A DNA stretch of 64,000 nt from Typhlomys cinereus (taxonomy: Eukaryota; Chordata; Mammalia; Rodentia; Platacanthomyidae), in the NCBI GenBank assembly GCA_023101885.1, contig JALPQD010000302.1, forward strand, positions 27,956 to 91,955, written 5' to 3'. A program made the translations under genes and the position numbers. Shown here one piece after another: positions 22,072-33,185 of the stretch. Each line of letters opens with the position of its first letter. Position 1 is the first letter of the stretch. Under the pieces are notes generated by a model. The model was not told the DNA's origin and ran no database searches. It worked only from the letters and a program-made list of their open reading frames with translations.

Positions 22072-22275
22072 TTCTTTTTTATGGAGACAGGGTCACATGT
22101 AGTTCTCTTTAATTTTACACATGCTATGTAGCTAAGGGCGACTTTGAACTCCTGCTTCTACTTCATGGGATTATAGATCCGTGCTACTTCATATGTGATG
22201 CTGGGGTTTGAATTCAGGACCTCATGCATGTTAGGCTAGTGCTCTACCAAAGAAGCTGTATCTTTAGTCTTAAAA
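22072..22275 (-). mobile_element. B1/ID-like composite SINE (antisense)
   Basis: GGAGACAGGGTCACATGTAG, GCTATGTAGCTAAGGGCGAC and TGGGATTATAGATCCGTGC give antisense B1. TGCATGTTAGGCTAGTGCTC and ACCAAAGAAGCTGTATC continue as an antisense tRNA/ID-like head. Confidence 0.75.
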
Positions 22276-22387
22276 ACAAATTCTTTGAAGTAGAACAGCC
22301 ATGCCTTATACTCTTGGCCCACAGTGATGGGTGAATCCTATTGGTCTTTGACTTAATGAATATCAACATTTTCCTTACTTTAGAAAG

Positions 22388-22600
22388 ACCTCCATGAGGG
22401 CCAGAGGGATGGCACAGCAGGTAAAGGTCCTGCTATGCCAACCTGATGACCTAAATTCAATCCCCAGAATCCATATGAACGTAGACAGAGGGAACTAACT
22501 GCACAAAGTTGTTCTCTGACTTTCCACACATGTATCATGATATATGAATGCCCCTCACCCTCCCCCACTGAATAAATCAATAATGTTTTTAAAAAAAGAA
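22388..22600 (+). mobile_element. tRNA-derived SINE, B3/ID-like (sense)
   Basis: AGGGCCAGAGGGATGGCACA is the tRNA-like head, followed by CTAAATTCAATCCCCAGAATC (box B region) and a tail with AATAAATCAATAATG and an A-run. Confidence 0.7.
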
Positions 22601-22739
22601 AGAGAAGAATCCCCAGGAAACTCCAGCAAATCCTAAATATCTATGTACAATGCTGGTGTGCTTTCAGGGTTGAAATCCACTAGATTAATCATGTTTAAGG
22701 TGTCTTTAATCTTAACATTCTGTCATTCTTGTCCAGATG

Positions 22740-22890
22740 TGGTCATCAGTATAAACTTCTCTGTTGAAGTTGGATTTTAGCTAAATCGTTCAATCTCTTT
22801 AATCCTAATTTCTTCATCTTTGAAATTGGTATTATCCAAGAATTAAAAAATGAATGAACTTTATTATGAGAACAGTGTTAGGTTTGAGAG
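22740..22890 (+). mobile_element. MIR SINE (sense), ancient
   Basis: CAATCTCTTTAATCCTAATT, TCTTCATCTTTGAAATTGG and AACAGTGTTAGG follow the central and 3' MIR order. Confidence 0.6.
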
Positions 22891-22899
22891 TGAGAACTG

Positions 22900-23106
22900 G
22901 AGCTTGGAGCCCGCGGAGCACTGTGAATGCCAGGTGCATACGGCATCCACCTGTGACCCCAGCTCAAAGGCAGAGATAGGGGATCCCCAAGCTCTCAAGA
23001 CTAGTTACATGGGTGAGCTCTGGGTTTGACTGAGACTTCACCTCAAAGAATAAGGTGAAAGAGTGATTGACAAAGATAATTCTTTCCCTTTCATCAACCT
23101 CAGACC
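22900..23106 (+). mobile_element. B4-like SINE 3' part
   Basis: CAAAGGCAGAGATAGGGGAT, GAGACTTCACCTCAAAGAAT and AAGGTGAAAGAGTGATTGAC match the body of the B4-like copy at 26617-26935. A CA-rich tail follows. Confidence 0.65.
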
Positions 23107-23341
23107 TGTGCACATACATGCACACATACATGCACACACACATGCACCTCAGGCCTACACACACATGTACACACAGACACATAGCATACACACATACAAC
23201 ACACTACATACACATATATACATGAATACACATGTACACAAACTCATACACACAGCACACATATGCACACATGTGCATACACACATAGTACATGTATATG
23301 TAAATGTGCACTTCCATACATATGCAACTAAACACTTGCAA

Positions 23342-23395
<54 letters not shown>
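23107..23395. repeat. CA-rich tract
   Basis: Diverged ACATACATGCACACA DNA, then a clean CA run at about 23343-23391. Grown from the SINE tail beside it. The His/Thr frames are artefacts. Confidence 0.9.
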
Positions 23396-23397
<2 letters not shown>

Positions 23398-23472
23398 AGC
23401 ATGAAAATGGAAGTGTTGATGTAGAATCTACTTGTTCCCTTTCCTTCATAGTCACACTGTCAAGAAAATATG

Positions 23473-23555
23473 TAGCTCTGGGATTGTAGCTCAGTGGAAC
23501 ACTGCTTGATTGGCACATGCAAGGCGCTGGTTCAATCTCCAATACTAGAAACGAA
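23473..23555 (+). mobile_element. ID SINE (tRNA-Ala/BC1-type)
   Basis: GGGATTGTAGCTCAGTGGAA (box A), then TGGTTCAATCTCCAATACTA (box B) and a GAAACGAAA tail: the whole ID unit. ID elements mark rodents. Confidence 0.85.
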
Positions 23556-23569
23556 ATATGGCTATGCTA

Positions 23570-23630
23570 TTCAAACACTTGGGACACAGCCCTGCACATA
23601 GTACTTGATAAATGGCTTCTGTTATCTTTC
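23570..23630 (+). mobile_element. MIR/L2-like 3' end fragment
   Basis: CCTGCACATAGTACTTGATA then AATGGCTTCTG resembles the CTGGCACATAGTAGG...AATAAATGG ending of mammal-wide elements. Confidence 0.4.
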
Positions 23631-24377
23631 TCTCTTTCCACCTGGTTTCCTTCTAATGTTGTTCTTGAAGGAGGGGGATCTAGTGCCAAATAGAAGATAA
23701 ATCTGGAGGTTGTTGTCTGGCTTGTGAAATATTCAGAACTGGACTGCACTATCTTACACAGAAGGTATTAATTACAAGAGAAAGCAGCTATCAGTAGAAA
23801 AAGCTGCAGAAAGACAGCTGAGAGTGAGGCGTCCGTTGTTGCCCTGGGTAATATGGGTGATAGGAAAGCATGAAGGAAAGGTCCACAACACACTGTGGGT
23901 TTAGGTGGAGTGTGCACACATATGTGTACATGTGTATGGGTGTATATGAGTCTTAAATGTTTATGTGTATGTGCATATAAACATGTACATGTGTGTATGT
24001 GTGCATGCATGTATGTGCATGTGTTTCTCTGCGTGTTGGGAAAATAAGATAAGACAGGGATTCCAATAATTGAGAACAGATGATAAATACTTTTCTGTTT
24101 CTTCCTTTCCTTCTTACTTTACCACACATGGATCTTGGCTCCTTTGTGCACTTCTGAACATATTGTTTCCTGACCATGTATAGAAAAATGGGCTTTTGAA
24201 AGTCAGGGATAATTTCAAAACCACAGAACTGAGTAACTGAGTAACTGACTTCTCCCTTCCTTCCATCGCTTCCTCTCATTTTTGTTCACGTTGCCTCCTT
24301 TTTGCATTATTCCCTTTTTCCTTTCTTTTTTCTAAACACTGATTGAGAATCACTGCTTAATGATTGAGATGATTATT
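23631..24377. other. Unassigned DNA with a TG/CATG-rich part
   Basis: 23912-24032 is TGTG/CATG/TATG-rich (low complexity). The rest has no recognised repeat or gene. Confidence 0.5.
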
Positions 24378-24660
24378 TTTATTTCATTTTATTTTAATTT
24401 TTTTGGCGTGTGTGTCTGTGTGTATCAGAGGGTACTGTGTGGGTCTGTGGAGACCCAAGGATGACTTTGGGAATTACTTTTGATTGCTCTACCTCCTCTT
24501 TGCTTTGTTCTTGAATTTCCCAGACTCTGCCTTCCAAGGCTGAAGTATAGTCTCGCACCATTTCCACCTGGTGTTTTTACATGGGATCCAGGATCCAAAC
24601 TCAGGACTTTCTGCTTTTGAGGCAGAGGCTTAACCTTGGACCCATCTCTCCAGCCCTTGG
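24378..24660 (-). mobile_element. tRNA-derived SINE, long variant (type A)
   Basis: Antisense copy ending in the complement of the tRNA-like head (ACCCATCTCTCCAGCCC). The body shares GAATTTCCCAGACTCTGCC and the TCAGAGGGTACTGTGTGGG border with the copy at 2969-3209. GATTATT at 24371-24377 and 24661-24667 is a likely target duplication. Confidence 0.75.
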
Positions 24661-24739
24661 GATTATTACTGAATGAATACATTAGACCTTGTGTTTATTT
24701 GAACTTGAAACACTGTGCCTGAATCTTTGAAAACTGACA

Positions 24740-24905
24740 GTTCTGACATTCCAGAGCATGACCCCTCTCACTTCAGTGAGTGTCAAGGGTCACCTGGGTG
24801 ACTTGCTGAAACAGATTTCTGGATACACATCCAATTTCTGATTTATTATATTGTGATGCCAGACACAAGAATTTGTATGTCTAGAAAGTGCTGGGCCATT
24901 CTAGT
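24740..24905. mobile_element. hAT-Charlie-type MITE relic
   Basis: GGGTCACCTGGGTGACTTGC, TGAAACAGATTTCTGG and AAGAATTTGTATGTCTAG follow the same mammal-wide MITE order as at 10.0-10.2 kb. Confidence 0.55.
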
Positions 24906-25719
24906 TTGTTGGTTTCTTCACAGGGCTTGAAAACTATGTGTAGTGTGTGCTGACAAGTTTACTCAGTCAGGATTCAGTTAGGAGACAGAAACCCATAAGT
25001 TATTATAACAGAGAGAATGTACCAGAAGAACTGGATATGTAGTTACTAACTAGGTAACTCAGATAAAATTGATTTCTAATTTCTAAATACCTCAGTGGTA
25101 GCACATATAGGGAAACATCTATCTCCCAGAGCTGCTGAAATAGGGGGAAGTGATCCTGCCATTCAGGACTGCTAAACCAGAAAGGAAAGAGAACGGAGTT
25201 ACTAAACCTTGGGAAGCTTAGAGAAGCTAAGAGCTTTGCGCTCGCACTGTTCCCCATTCTGGCAGGTGGAAGTGCACAGGAGTGATGCATTTGACTTTGC
25301 CGGCGTTGTGATCACAAAGTGGATTCCTCAGCGCCTTAAGGAGGCACAAGAGCAGAAAGACCAGAGTGAGGTCTGCCAACAAGAGCAGGAAGGAAGAGTA
25401 AGTCCACTCCTCACCAGGGCAAGTCCCTCCTTGTCCTCACATTGCAGAGCCCAGAGACGCATTCAACTGAAGGAGAGGAACTGTGGTTTGTAGCATTCCA
25501 ACTCTGAGGATGGGCTGGGTAGTTTGGGCTTGTTACTGAGAAACATGACAGACAGAGGAATAACTGGACTCTGAATTACTCTGGCTCTCTTTTCTTCTTT
25601 AGAGTTGGCCCCTTGGAAATGATTCACTAGGAACCAGGTTAAAACAGGTTCAAAATAACATTCTGTTTCAAGGCTTTTTATGAAACGTAAAGAATTTAGA
25701 TAGGGTGAAATTGACATCC
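24906..25719. other. Unassigned DNA, possibly LTR- or MER-derived
   Basis: CAGGATTCAGTTAGGAGACAG at 24968 is a weak resemblance to old LTR/MER openings. The open frame at 25209-25493 has no recognised domain. No gene call. Confidence 0.3.
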
Positions 25720-27540
25720 AGCTAAACAATAGATCAATGGAACAGCATACAGGATCCAGAAATAAACTTGCACATGTAACAACTGAGTTTTACAAAAGAG
25801 ACTGAGGCATGTAGAAGAATTAGACCTAAATACAAACTGGAAAAGAAAGAGAAAGGAAAAAAGGCTTTGATTTACATCGTTCTAACACCATACACAAAAT
25901 GAACTCAAAATGGACCATAGACCGAAGATATAAAACTATAAAACTTATAACTAATATACAAGAAAAACATAGGTGTGACCTTAAGTCAGACACAGATTTC
26001 TTAGATGTGATACCAAGAATACAACTCATAGAAGAAAATGGATAAGCTAGATTTCACCAAACTAAAAAAAATCTGTTTTTCAAAGTAATTGTTGGGAGAA
26101 TGTAAAAATAAGCCATACGCTGGGTAAAAATATTTGTCTAATGAGTGACTTGAATCCAGAATGCATAGAGGAACTAATATTCAAAATAAGAAAGTAGTCC
26201 AATTAAAAATGGAAGAAAATTGAATAGATTTGTCACCAAAGAAGATAAACAGACAGCCAATAAACACATAAAACATACTAAATGTTGTTAATTAGGAAAA
26301 TATGTGTTAAACTCCACTAAGATATCACTATATGCCAACTGGATATCTGAAATTAATCATGCTGACCATTTTAAGTGTTGCTTAGACTGTGGAGCAATTA
26401 GAATTCTCATATACTACTACCAGGAATATAATGGCATAAACACTCTAGAAAAGGGAATGGTATTTTTTAATGGTTTAGATATATACAAGAGAAAACACTG
26501 GGGTCAAAAGATGCAGTGGGGGAAAGGGGCATGAGGAAGAAGAGTCAATCAAATGAAATATGTTCATAAAAATTCTCTACCTGTTATTTTGCAAACTGAT
26601 TACGGGAAATATTGGGCTGGGGAGATGGTTCAGGAGCTAAAATGCTTGCCGTGCAAGCCTGAGGATCTGGTGTCAGATCCCTAGAAGCCATGTAAATGCC
26701 TAGTAGGTATGGTAACCTACCTGTAATCCCAGCACTCAGAAGGTGGAAACAGGGGATCCCCGGAACAAGCTAACTAACCAGATTAGCCACAAATGGTGAG
26801 TTCTGAGTTCAAGGAGAGATTCTGCCTTAATGAATAAGGTGAAGACTGGTTAAGGAAAATACTCATTGTCATATTTGCCCCCTTGCCACATATGTGTACC
26901 CACACACATATATAAATGCACATGGTCTATATGTATACAACAATTATTTTAAAAAAAAGACATAGGAAATTTAAACGCATGTCTGCCATGCAATTCAGTT
27001 ACAGCTGCTTTTTCAAAAGTAAAGAAAGCATACGATCAACACAGAGACTTGTACCTCAAGGTCACATTCATGTTTTGGAACAGCCTCAAATGGAAATAGC
27101 CCAAATGCCCATGAATAGAATGGTCAGACATTGGTAAATTACTATAATGAGTACCACTTGGTCATACAACCCTGTTTGTGTTATACAGAGGGGATGAGCT
27201 ATGAGAACATGTTCTGGAATGGTAGAGTCTTAGAACAATTGTATTGAGTAAAGATGCCAGACAACGTTGTATGATCCAGTTGATCACATAAAAATGTTGA
27301 AACTGTCAACTAATTTTAGTGGCAGAAAGAAAGCCATCTTACTTCTGGGGATGGGGGAGGAACTTCTTATGAAATTAAGTGAGTTTAGACAGGGCAAGGA
27401 CAAGAATGAACCATAGTGAAAGGGAGAAACTTGGGGGGTGATGGAGATGCTTGGCGTCTCAATGATTGCGACGGTGCTATGTATGCACAGATTTGAGTGT
27501 GTATCAAATGATTTCATTTAAATACATGCAGTTTCTCATG
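25720..27540 (+). mobile_element. Old sense LINE-1 3' part (L1M-type), split by a B4-like SINE
   Basis: ACAATAGATCAATGGAACAG, TCAAAATGGACCATAGACC, CACTAAGATATCACTATATG and AGCAATTAGAATTCTCAT run in L1 3' order up to about 26616. Text resumes after the SINE with GGAAATAGCCCAAATGCCC and AAGATGCCAGACAACGTTG. Many indels and stops. Confidence 0.75.
26617..26935 (+). mobile_element. B4-like composite SINE (ID head + B1-like body)
   Basis: TTGGGCTGGGGAGATGGTTC head and GGTGTCAGATCCCTAGAAGC (box B), then a B1-like part CCTGTAATCCCAGCACTCAG and a CA/TATA tail. GGGAAATATT before and AGGAAATTTA after hint at an imperfect target duplication in the enclosing L1. B4 fuses ID and B1 modules and is typical of mouse-related rodents. 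Confidence 0.8.
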
Positions 27541-28290
27541 TATCATGATCTCAATGAAGCTGGTTAAGAACAGTTTTTTCATAAACAGTGCTAAGAACAA
27601 GTGGAAGATTGAACTGAGAAGGTTGTGTTTAAGAAGGAAGACTTCCAGCAGGGCAAGAATGAGAACAAAGGCTTCTAACCCATTCCTCACCTGCTTTCCA
27701 TTCCATCCTTTCTGCATTCATCACTGTGCTCAAGTGCAATCTTCCCAGAGAGAGACCACTGCTCACCACTAGAACACCAGCACCTTCTCCATTAACTTGT
27801 CTCATCTCCCTTCCAGACATCTGCCACTGCCTCTCATTAAGTACGGAGGTGTTTGTTCCTCATTATATACCTTACCCACATTGAAACAAAACAAAGAATG
27901 AATGCAAAAATGATTCAGACTTATGGATTTAGAATTATAAACCCAATACAATTAGTGGCAGCAGCATTAGTGAGGGATGAATTTTTTGAGTACCTTGAAC
28001 TTGACCTGTTTTGATGACTTTTATGGAACCCATTTTTTTTCCTCTTCAGTTATGTTCTTGAACTTCATCTGATTCAATGTTTAGGTTGTGACACCTGTTA
28101 TAGTAAACATAAAGAGAAGCAGGTGCCTAGTCATCTCTGAAGACATCCCTGTTTGTCCTGAAGTGTATTCTATAGTTCTGCCTAAGCTGTTGAACCCTTG
28201 GTAACTCCAGAGGATAAACTCCTGAGTTAGTGGCTGAATGACATATTGAGGTGAGTGTTGAGAAACTGACAAGTGTTATTGGGCAATTGC
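27541..28290. other. Unassigned DNA
   Basis: No recognised repeat or gene. The short frames at 27545-27772 have no known motif. Confidence 0.5.
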
Positions 28291-28291
28291 C

Positions 28292-28650
28292 CCGTATTAG
28301 TTATTCTTCTTAGTGCTGTAAAAAAAAAACATGAAGAAAGCAACCTAAGGCAGGAAGGGTTTGTTTTGCTCCCAGTTGGAGGTTGCAGACCACTATGGCA
28401 GGGAAGACACGGCAGCAAGAGCAGCAATGAGCTGGTCATATGGTACCCACAGTGGGAAGTAGAGAGATGGATGCGGTGCTCAGTCACTTTCTCTTTTCTT
28501 TCTATCTATTCAGTCTGGGCCCCCAATCAATGGGTTGATGCCACGTGGATTCAGGGTGAGTTTTCTTTCCTTAGTTAAAACAGACACAGAGGAGTGCGTT
28601 TTAGACGAATTCGAATCCAGTTATGTTGACATGAAACTTACCATCAATGT
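28292..28650 (-). mobile_element. ERVL-MaLR-type LTR (antisense)
   Basis: CCGTATTAGTTATTCTTCTT, GGCAGGAAGGGTTTGTTTTG, ATGGCAGGGAAGACACGGC, TTCAGTCTGGGCCCCCAATC and ATTCAGGGTGAGTTTTC run in antisense rodent MaLR LTR order, ending near a TTGACATGA piece. Confidence 0.7.
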
Positions 28651-29268
28651 GGACATTATAGAATGTAATCAAGGTAGAATATCCAGAAGTCAGGACATTC
28701 TACACATTTACAATGAGATTTAATTGAGCAGGCTGTTTTCTTCCCATAAATGCTTTGAGCTCAACTGGGTCCTGAGGGATAATGTCAGAAGCATTGTGGA
28801 CACCTGTATATTTCAGAATCATGATTATTCCAGAAAGATTTAATATGAAAAGAGTGAGCACTTGGAGCTTCCTTCAGAAGCTCAGTTGTCCTTAGACAAT
28901 CCTCTTGTGGGCAACCCTTGAGAACCAACAATAATGCCAGCCCTGGAGAACCAGAACAGGCTGGCAGAGATAGAGAGTTAGAGTGCATGCCCTCTTGCTT
29001 CCTGTGCTTATGCTGCCGTCCTTATGCTGGTGGTGTGATTACGTGATATTTCATAGTCAGAAGCATTAGGGTGAAGTCCAGGACTGCAGCTGGAGCTCTG
29101 ATCGCCGCTCATACTTGAACAATTCCTGGGTGGACATAGGTAGTCTGGTCATGGCAGTATGTCAGCCATTTTTTACAAAACAACTTAATTATTCCATAGA
29201 ATATTTTTTCAGTTTTTAAAAAAATTAAAACAACTCTCAACTTTTTTTATTTCTTTAGTGTATTGCGT
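28651..29268. other. Unassigned DNA
   Basis: No recognised repeat or gene. Confidence 0.5.

Positions 29269-29317
<49 letters not shown>
29269..29317. repeat. GT microsatellite
   Basis: About 23 uninterrupted GT units beside the tail end of an antisense SINE. Confidence 0.95.
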
Positions 29318-29622
29318 CTATGTGTCCCTTAGTATATGAGTGGAAGTCAGAGGACAACTTTCAGGGGTTCAGTCTCTCCTGTCCCATTGAAGCAAGGTCT
29401 GTCTTGTTTCTGCCACTCTGCATTCTCTAGACTAGCTGGCTTATAAGCTTATGGCCTTTCTCTTATCCCCACATCCCATTTTACCACAGAAATGCTGGGA
29501 TTACAAAACACTGAAACAATGACACCCCATTTGTCTTTTTAGGTGGGCTCTGGGATTTGAACTCAGGTTATCAGATTTGTGAGACAAGTACTTTTACATG
29601 CTGAGCCATCTTCCCTTCCATG
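29318..29622 (-). mobile_element. B3/B4-like tRNA-derived SINE (antisense)
   Basis: GTCAGAGGACAACTTTCAGG, AAATGCTGGGATTACAAAAC and GATTTGAACTCAGGTTATCA, then CATGCTGAGCCATCTTCCC (antisense tRNA-like head). The GT tract is its antisense tail. Confidence 0.75.
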
Positions 29623-30339
29623 AAAGCAATTCTTCATACACCATAAACTTACATTGACAGATTGTGCATAGACTGAATTCCTCAAAGTGCTCTTTCTCTC
29701 ATTCATGGCCAAAACACTGGAGGAAACTCAAATTTCCTTGCAATTACTTGTGTAAGTTGATTATCCCAAAGAACTAGGTCAGACAGTATTCTAACATAAA
29801 ACGTACCAGGTTCAACACTGCATATTTTACAACACGAGCTGTAAATTTTAATGGCAGTTGCTCAAGGCCATCCCTGATGGCAGATGCAAGCTGACCTTCA
29901 GGAAGGAGCTCACCCCCCAGGGCAGATCAGACACAGAGCAGAGGGCCGAACTCTGGCTCCACTGCAGAATCAACTTAGAGTTAAACAAATATTCAAGTAT
30001 TACTAGCGCGTCAAGTGCTTTTTACGCATTTGGCAATCATCACATTTCTGTTCATTATTCTAGTAATATGGCACATTACACCTGCTAATTTGTTTTAGAT
30101 GCTGAAACAGCCTGTGGGGGTAGATCTGACTTGGATAAGTATATCATCTTTTGATATGTAGCTAAATTCAATTTGTTGATATTTTACTGAGGATATTCAT
30201 GTCTATATTCATAACATACGTTGTAGTTTTATTTCTGCTCGATGCTGTTGATTTCAGGGTAGGGTAATGTTGACCTCACAGAATGAGTTAATTAGGGAAC
30301 ATTCTATAGTGTTCTATCTCATTAATCAATTTTTAATGT
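29623..30339. other. Unassigned DNA
   Basis: No recognised repeat or gene. Confidence 0.5.
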
Positions 30340-30600
30340 GTGAACATTTGTATATGTGTGGGAGCAGGTACACATATGTACATGTGCTTGTGGAGGTCTG
30401 AAGTTGATGCTGGGCCTGAAGTTGATACTGGGCCTAAAATTTGGGTGTTTTCTTCGATTGCTGTCCACTTCTGTTATTAAGTTGGGGTTTCTCAATTAAA
30501 CCCACGCTTGACAAATCAGATAGGCTAGCTAGCCAACTTTCCCTGGGGAGCCCCTGTCTTTGCCTCCTAAGTGCTGGGATTGCAGTGATTGTGACGTTCT
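30340..30600 (-). mobile_element. B4-like SINE remnant (antisense)
   Basis: TGTGGAGGTCTGAAGTTGATG then GGGTTTCTCAATTAAACCC, GCTAGCTAGCCAACTTTCCC and CTCCTAAGTGCTGGGATTGC resembles antisense B4/B1. A 20-bp imperfect tandem repeat CTGAAGTTGATGCTGGGC lies at 30398-30435. Confidence 0.6.
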
Positions 30601-31224
30601 AATTTTGGGGATCCTAATTCCGCTTATCCCTACCCCCTTACTTGGCAACTTTCTTGTCTAAACCATATGCCCAACTCCTTGGTCTCTTTTTAGGGGAACT
30701 TTGTAAATAATAGTGTTATATCTTATTTAATATTGCTAGAATTTACTATCAAAATCATCTGGTTCTGCATGTATTATTAGTTTTGGACTGAATAAAGCTT
30801 GCACAGGAAAAGAAACAAAACTTCTATCCTTTTTATTTTCCTGCTTCTCAATTATGTGTGCGCTTATGTTTTATGTTACTTTGTTTATCTAGTCAAAAGT
30901 CTTTGACTGTGTTATGAATTTTTATTTTAAAAATAAATCTCTTGAATTTGTATGCTATTTTTCTTTTAGAAATTTACTTTTGTTTGTGATAGAAAGAAAA
31001 GGAGATAGATGAGAAAGTGAGCGAGAAAGAGTGAGCGAGAAAGAGTGAGCGAGAAAGAGTGAGCGAGGGAGAAAGAACTCATGCATACATGCTATGCTCC
31101 ATGCATGGAGCTCAGAAGACAATTTTCAAAAGTCTCTTTTTACACCATGTGGACTTTCAAGAATTGAAATAGGTCACTAGACTTGCCAGAAGTTATGGCA
31201 TTTTTCTACATAAGCTTTATTTTC
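30601..31224. other. Unassigned DNA
   Basis: AT-rich, with no gene. Holds the minisatellite listed next. Confidence 0.45.
31015..31075. repeat. 14-bp minisatellite, about four units
   Basis: Unit GAGCGAGAAAGAGT repeats in tandem, with the last unit changed to GAGCGAGGGAGAAAG. Confidence 0.9.
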
Positions 31225-31365
31225 TTTAACAAAATACTTGTTTTGATAGGGTTTCATATAGCTCAGCATGGCCTCCAACTCACTGTGTACCAATCCTGTA
31301 GCCAACGCTGACCTTCAGCTAACTCACCATCTTCTTGCCTCTACCACCTGAGTCTTAAAATTGAC
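31225..31365 (-). mobile_element. B1-like SINE (antisense)
   Basis: TAGGGTTTCATATAGCTCAG, CCTCCAACTCACTGTGTACC and CCACCTGAGTCTTAAAATTG follow antisense B1 loosely. Confidence 0.6.
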
Positions 31366-32254
31366 ATATGGATATATCTTTAGTATTTCCACCCTCTTGC
31401 CTCTGGTGGGAATTTTGTGTAGTTGACTTTTTTTTTTTTTTCTGAACTTCTTGATTTCAATGTGTTTCCCTCTGTTCTAACTGTGATGAGTATTAATTTT
31501 AACTCTTGCTCCACTTGTGATGAAATGAACATTCATATATTTGATTTTTAATACCATGGTTGGATCCACAAGTTTGGGGTTATTTTACAATTTTCTGCAT
31601 AGAAATTTAGAAATATATAGACTTTATTTAGATTTTTCCCCCTTGGATTCTGTTTACTAGGAAATCATTTCCTCGTCTCTTCCCTCTCCTTTATCCCTTT
31701 TCCTGCTAGTTACATGGAAATACGATGAGACACAGGATGATGCAGGAAGTCTTATCCTCTGTGTGCTGGGGGTATGTTGGGGCCTGGCTGGGTGAGGATG
31801 GTTCAGGAGTCCAATCCATTTCCCTCCTCAGAGCCATGCTGCTCTTTCGGCTTACCTGCTACAGTGAACCTACACTGTATTTGGCACCTAGTCTCCCACT
31901 GGGGCATTTAAAGGAAATCTATCTTTAATATGGAGCAGATGTTAATATATGTTCCCACAGGTGTTTGGAAAACGGAAATCCTGGTAGTGTGGCTGGTTTG
32001 CTTTGAATCTGACTCTCCAAAATTCAGTTGTTGACGGTGTTGTGATATCAAGGGGGTGAGGTCTTTCATAAAGGGTCCTCCTTTCATAAATGGTACTAAG
32101 TCATTTATAAAAAGAGAGTTGCATTCTGGGTTTGGTAATACAGCACCAAGGCAGTAAATCTTCAACTTGAAGTCAGCCTGGCCAAACTAGTGGGAACTGG
32201 TCTGAAAAAGAAAAGAAAAGAAAAGAAACAAAGACTACACAGTAAGATAATTTA
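31366..32254. other. Unassigned DNA
   Basis: No recognised repeat or gene. AAAGAAAAGAAAAG tract near 32205-32226. Confidence 0.5.
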
Positions 32255-32475
32255 CTCTCTCTCTTCTGTCACTTGAACATACAAGATCTCGTCATCTGGA
32301 GGGTGCAGCTATGAGACCTTATCTTGGGAGCAGTCGCCCTCAGCAGACAATGAGACCTTCTTAGGACCTTGATCTTAGATTTCTCAGTCTCCAGATCTTG
32401 TAAAAATAAATTTCTTTTCTTTATAAGTAATTCAGTCTGTAGTATTCTGTCATAGTAGCACAAACAAATGAAGGC
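32255..32475 (+). mobile_element. ERVL-MaLR-type LTR 3' half
   Basis: TCTTGGGAGCAGTCGCCCTC, GACCTTGATCTTAGATTTCT, CAGTCTCCAGATCTTGTAAA then AATAAATTTCTTTTCTTTAT and TATTCTGTCATAGTAGCAC give the MLT1/MST-like 3' half with poly(A) signal. Confidence 0.65.
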
Positions 32476-32514
32476 AGTTGATAATATTTTTAACTCTTAG
32501 TCTCTCATATTTTT

Positions 32515-32725
32515 TTCTTTTTTTGAGGCAAAATCTCACAGTCCAAGATGTCCTCAAACTCATTATATAGTTGAGTCTGGAATCCTCCTACCTCCATCTC
32601 TCAAATAGTTTAAGATTATAGGCATGTGCCATCATGCCTGGATTTATGGGGTGCATGAGATAGAACCCAAGGTCTTATACATGCTAGGCAATTACTCTAG
32701 AAATTGAGCTCCATCTCTAACTCCT
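32515..32725 (-). mobile_element. B1/ID-like composite SINE (antisense)
   Basis: GAGGCAAAATCTCACAGTCC, CCTCAAACTCATTATATAG and GATTATAGGCATGTGCCATC, then ACATGCTAGGCAATTACTCT: antisense B1 plus tRNA-like end. Confidence 0.7.
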
Positions 32726-32917
32726 TATGGTCTCTTTAATTTTTAAAATAATACATCCTTAGAAAATGTTACATTTCAGAGCCAGTGAATGCACTAGAAT
32801 TCAGATCAACTCCATGCAGATGACCTTTGAGTCAATGTCCTCTGTTAGGATTTTCCTGGTAAGCTCAGAGATCTCTCCTTGATTTTCCATATGGATTTCA
32901 AATTCCACAGAGTGGGA

Positions 32918-33185
32918 CTATGGTTTGAATATGTCTCCAACAGTTTTATGCTCTGAAAACTGGGTTCTCAGTATGGCAATGCTGAGAGGTGGCAGAACTT
33001 CTTACTAAGGAGTGAGGCCAGGTTGATTCTGATTAGATCATGTTTTGACTTGCACCTTGGAGAGAGTATTCAGTTCTCCCAGACTTTGGTTAGTATCTTT
33101 GAAAGTGAGATGTTACAGGAAGAACAAATGTGCCGCCTGTCTCATCATGTGACTACTCTCTTCCTCTCTAGTATATTCCCTCTGT
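32918..33185 (+). mobile_element. MLT1/MST-like MaLR LTR 5' half
   Basis: CTATGGTTTGAATATGTCTCC, GCAATGCTGAGAGGTGGCAG, TGATTAGATCATG and CTTCCTCTCTAG follow MLT1/MST LTR 5' order. It lies after, not before, the 3' half at 32.3 kb, so these are two elements or a rearranged pair. Confidence 0.65.

Noticed and set aside
23473..23555. tRNA gene
   Set aside because: tRNA-like boxes belong to an ID SINE. No cloverleaf with a proper acceptor stem.
25209..25493. 94-codon plus-strand frame as a coding exon
   Set aside because: No known domain, no splice signals in frame, and within DNA that may be an old repeat.
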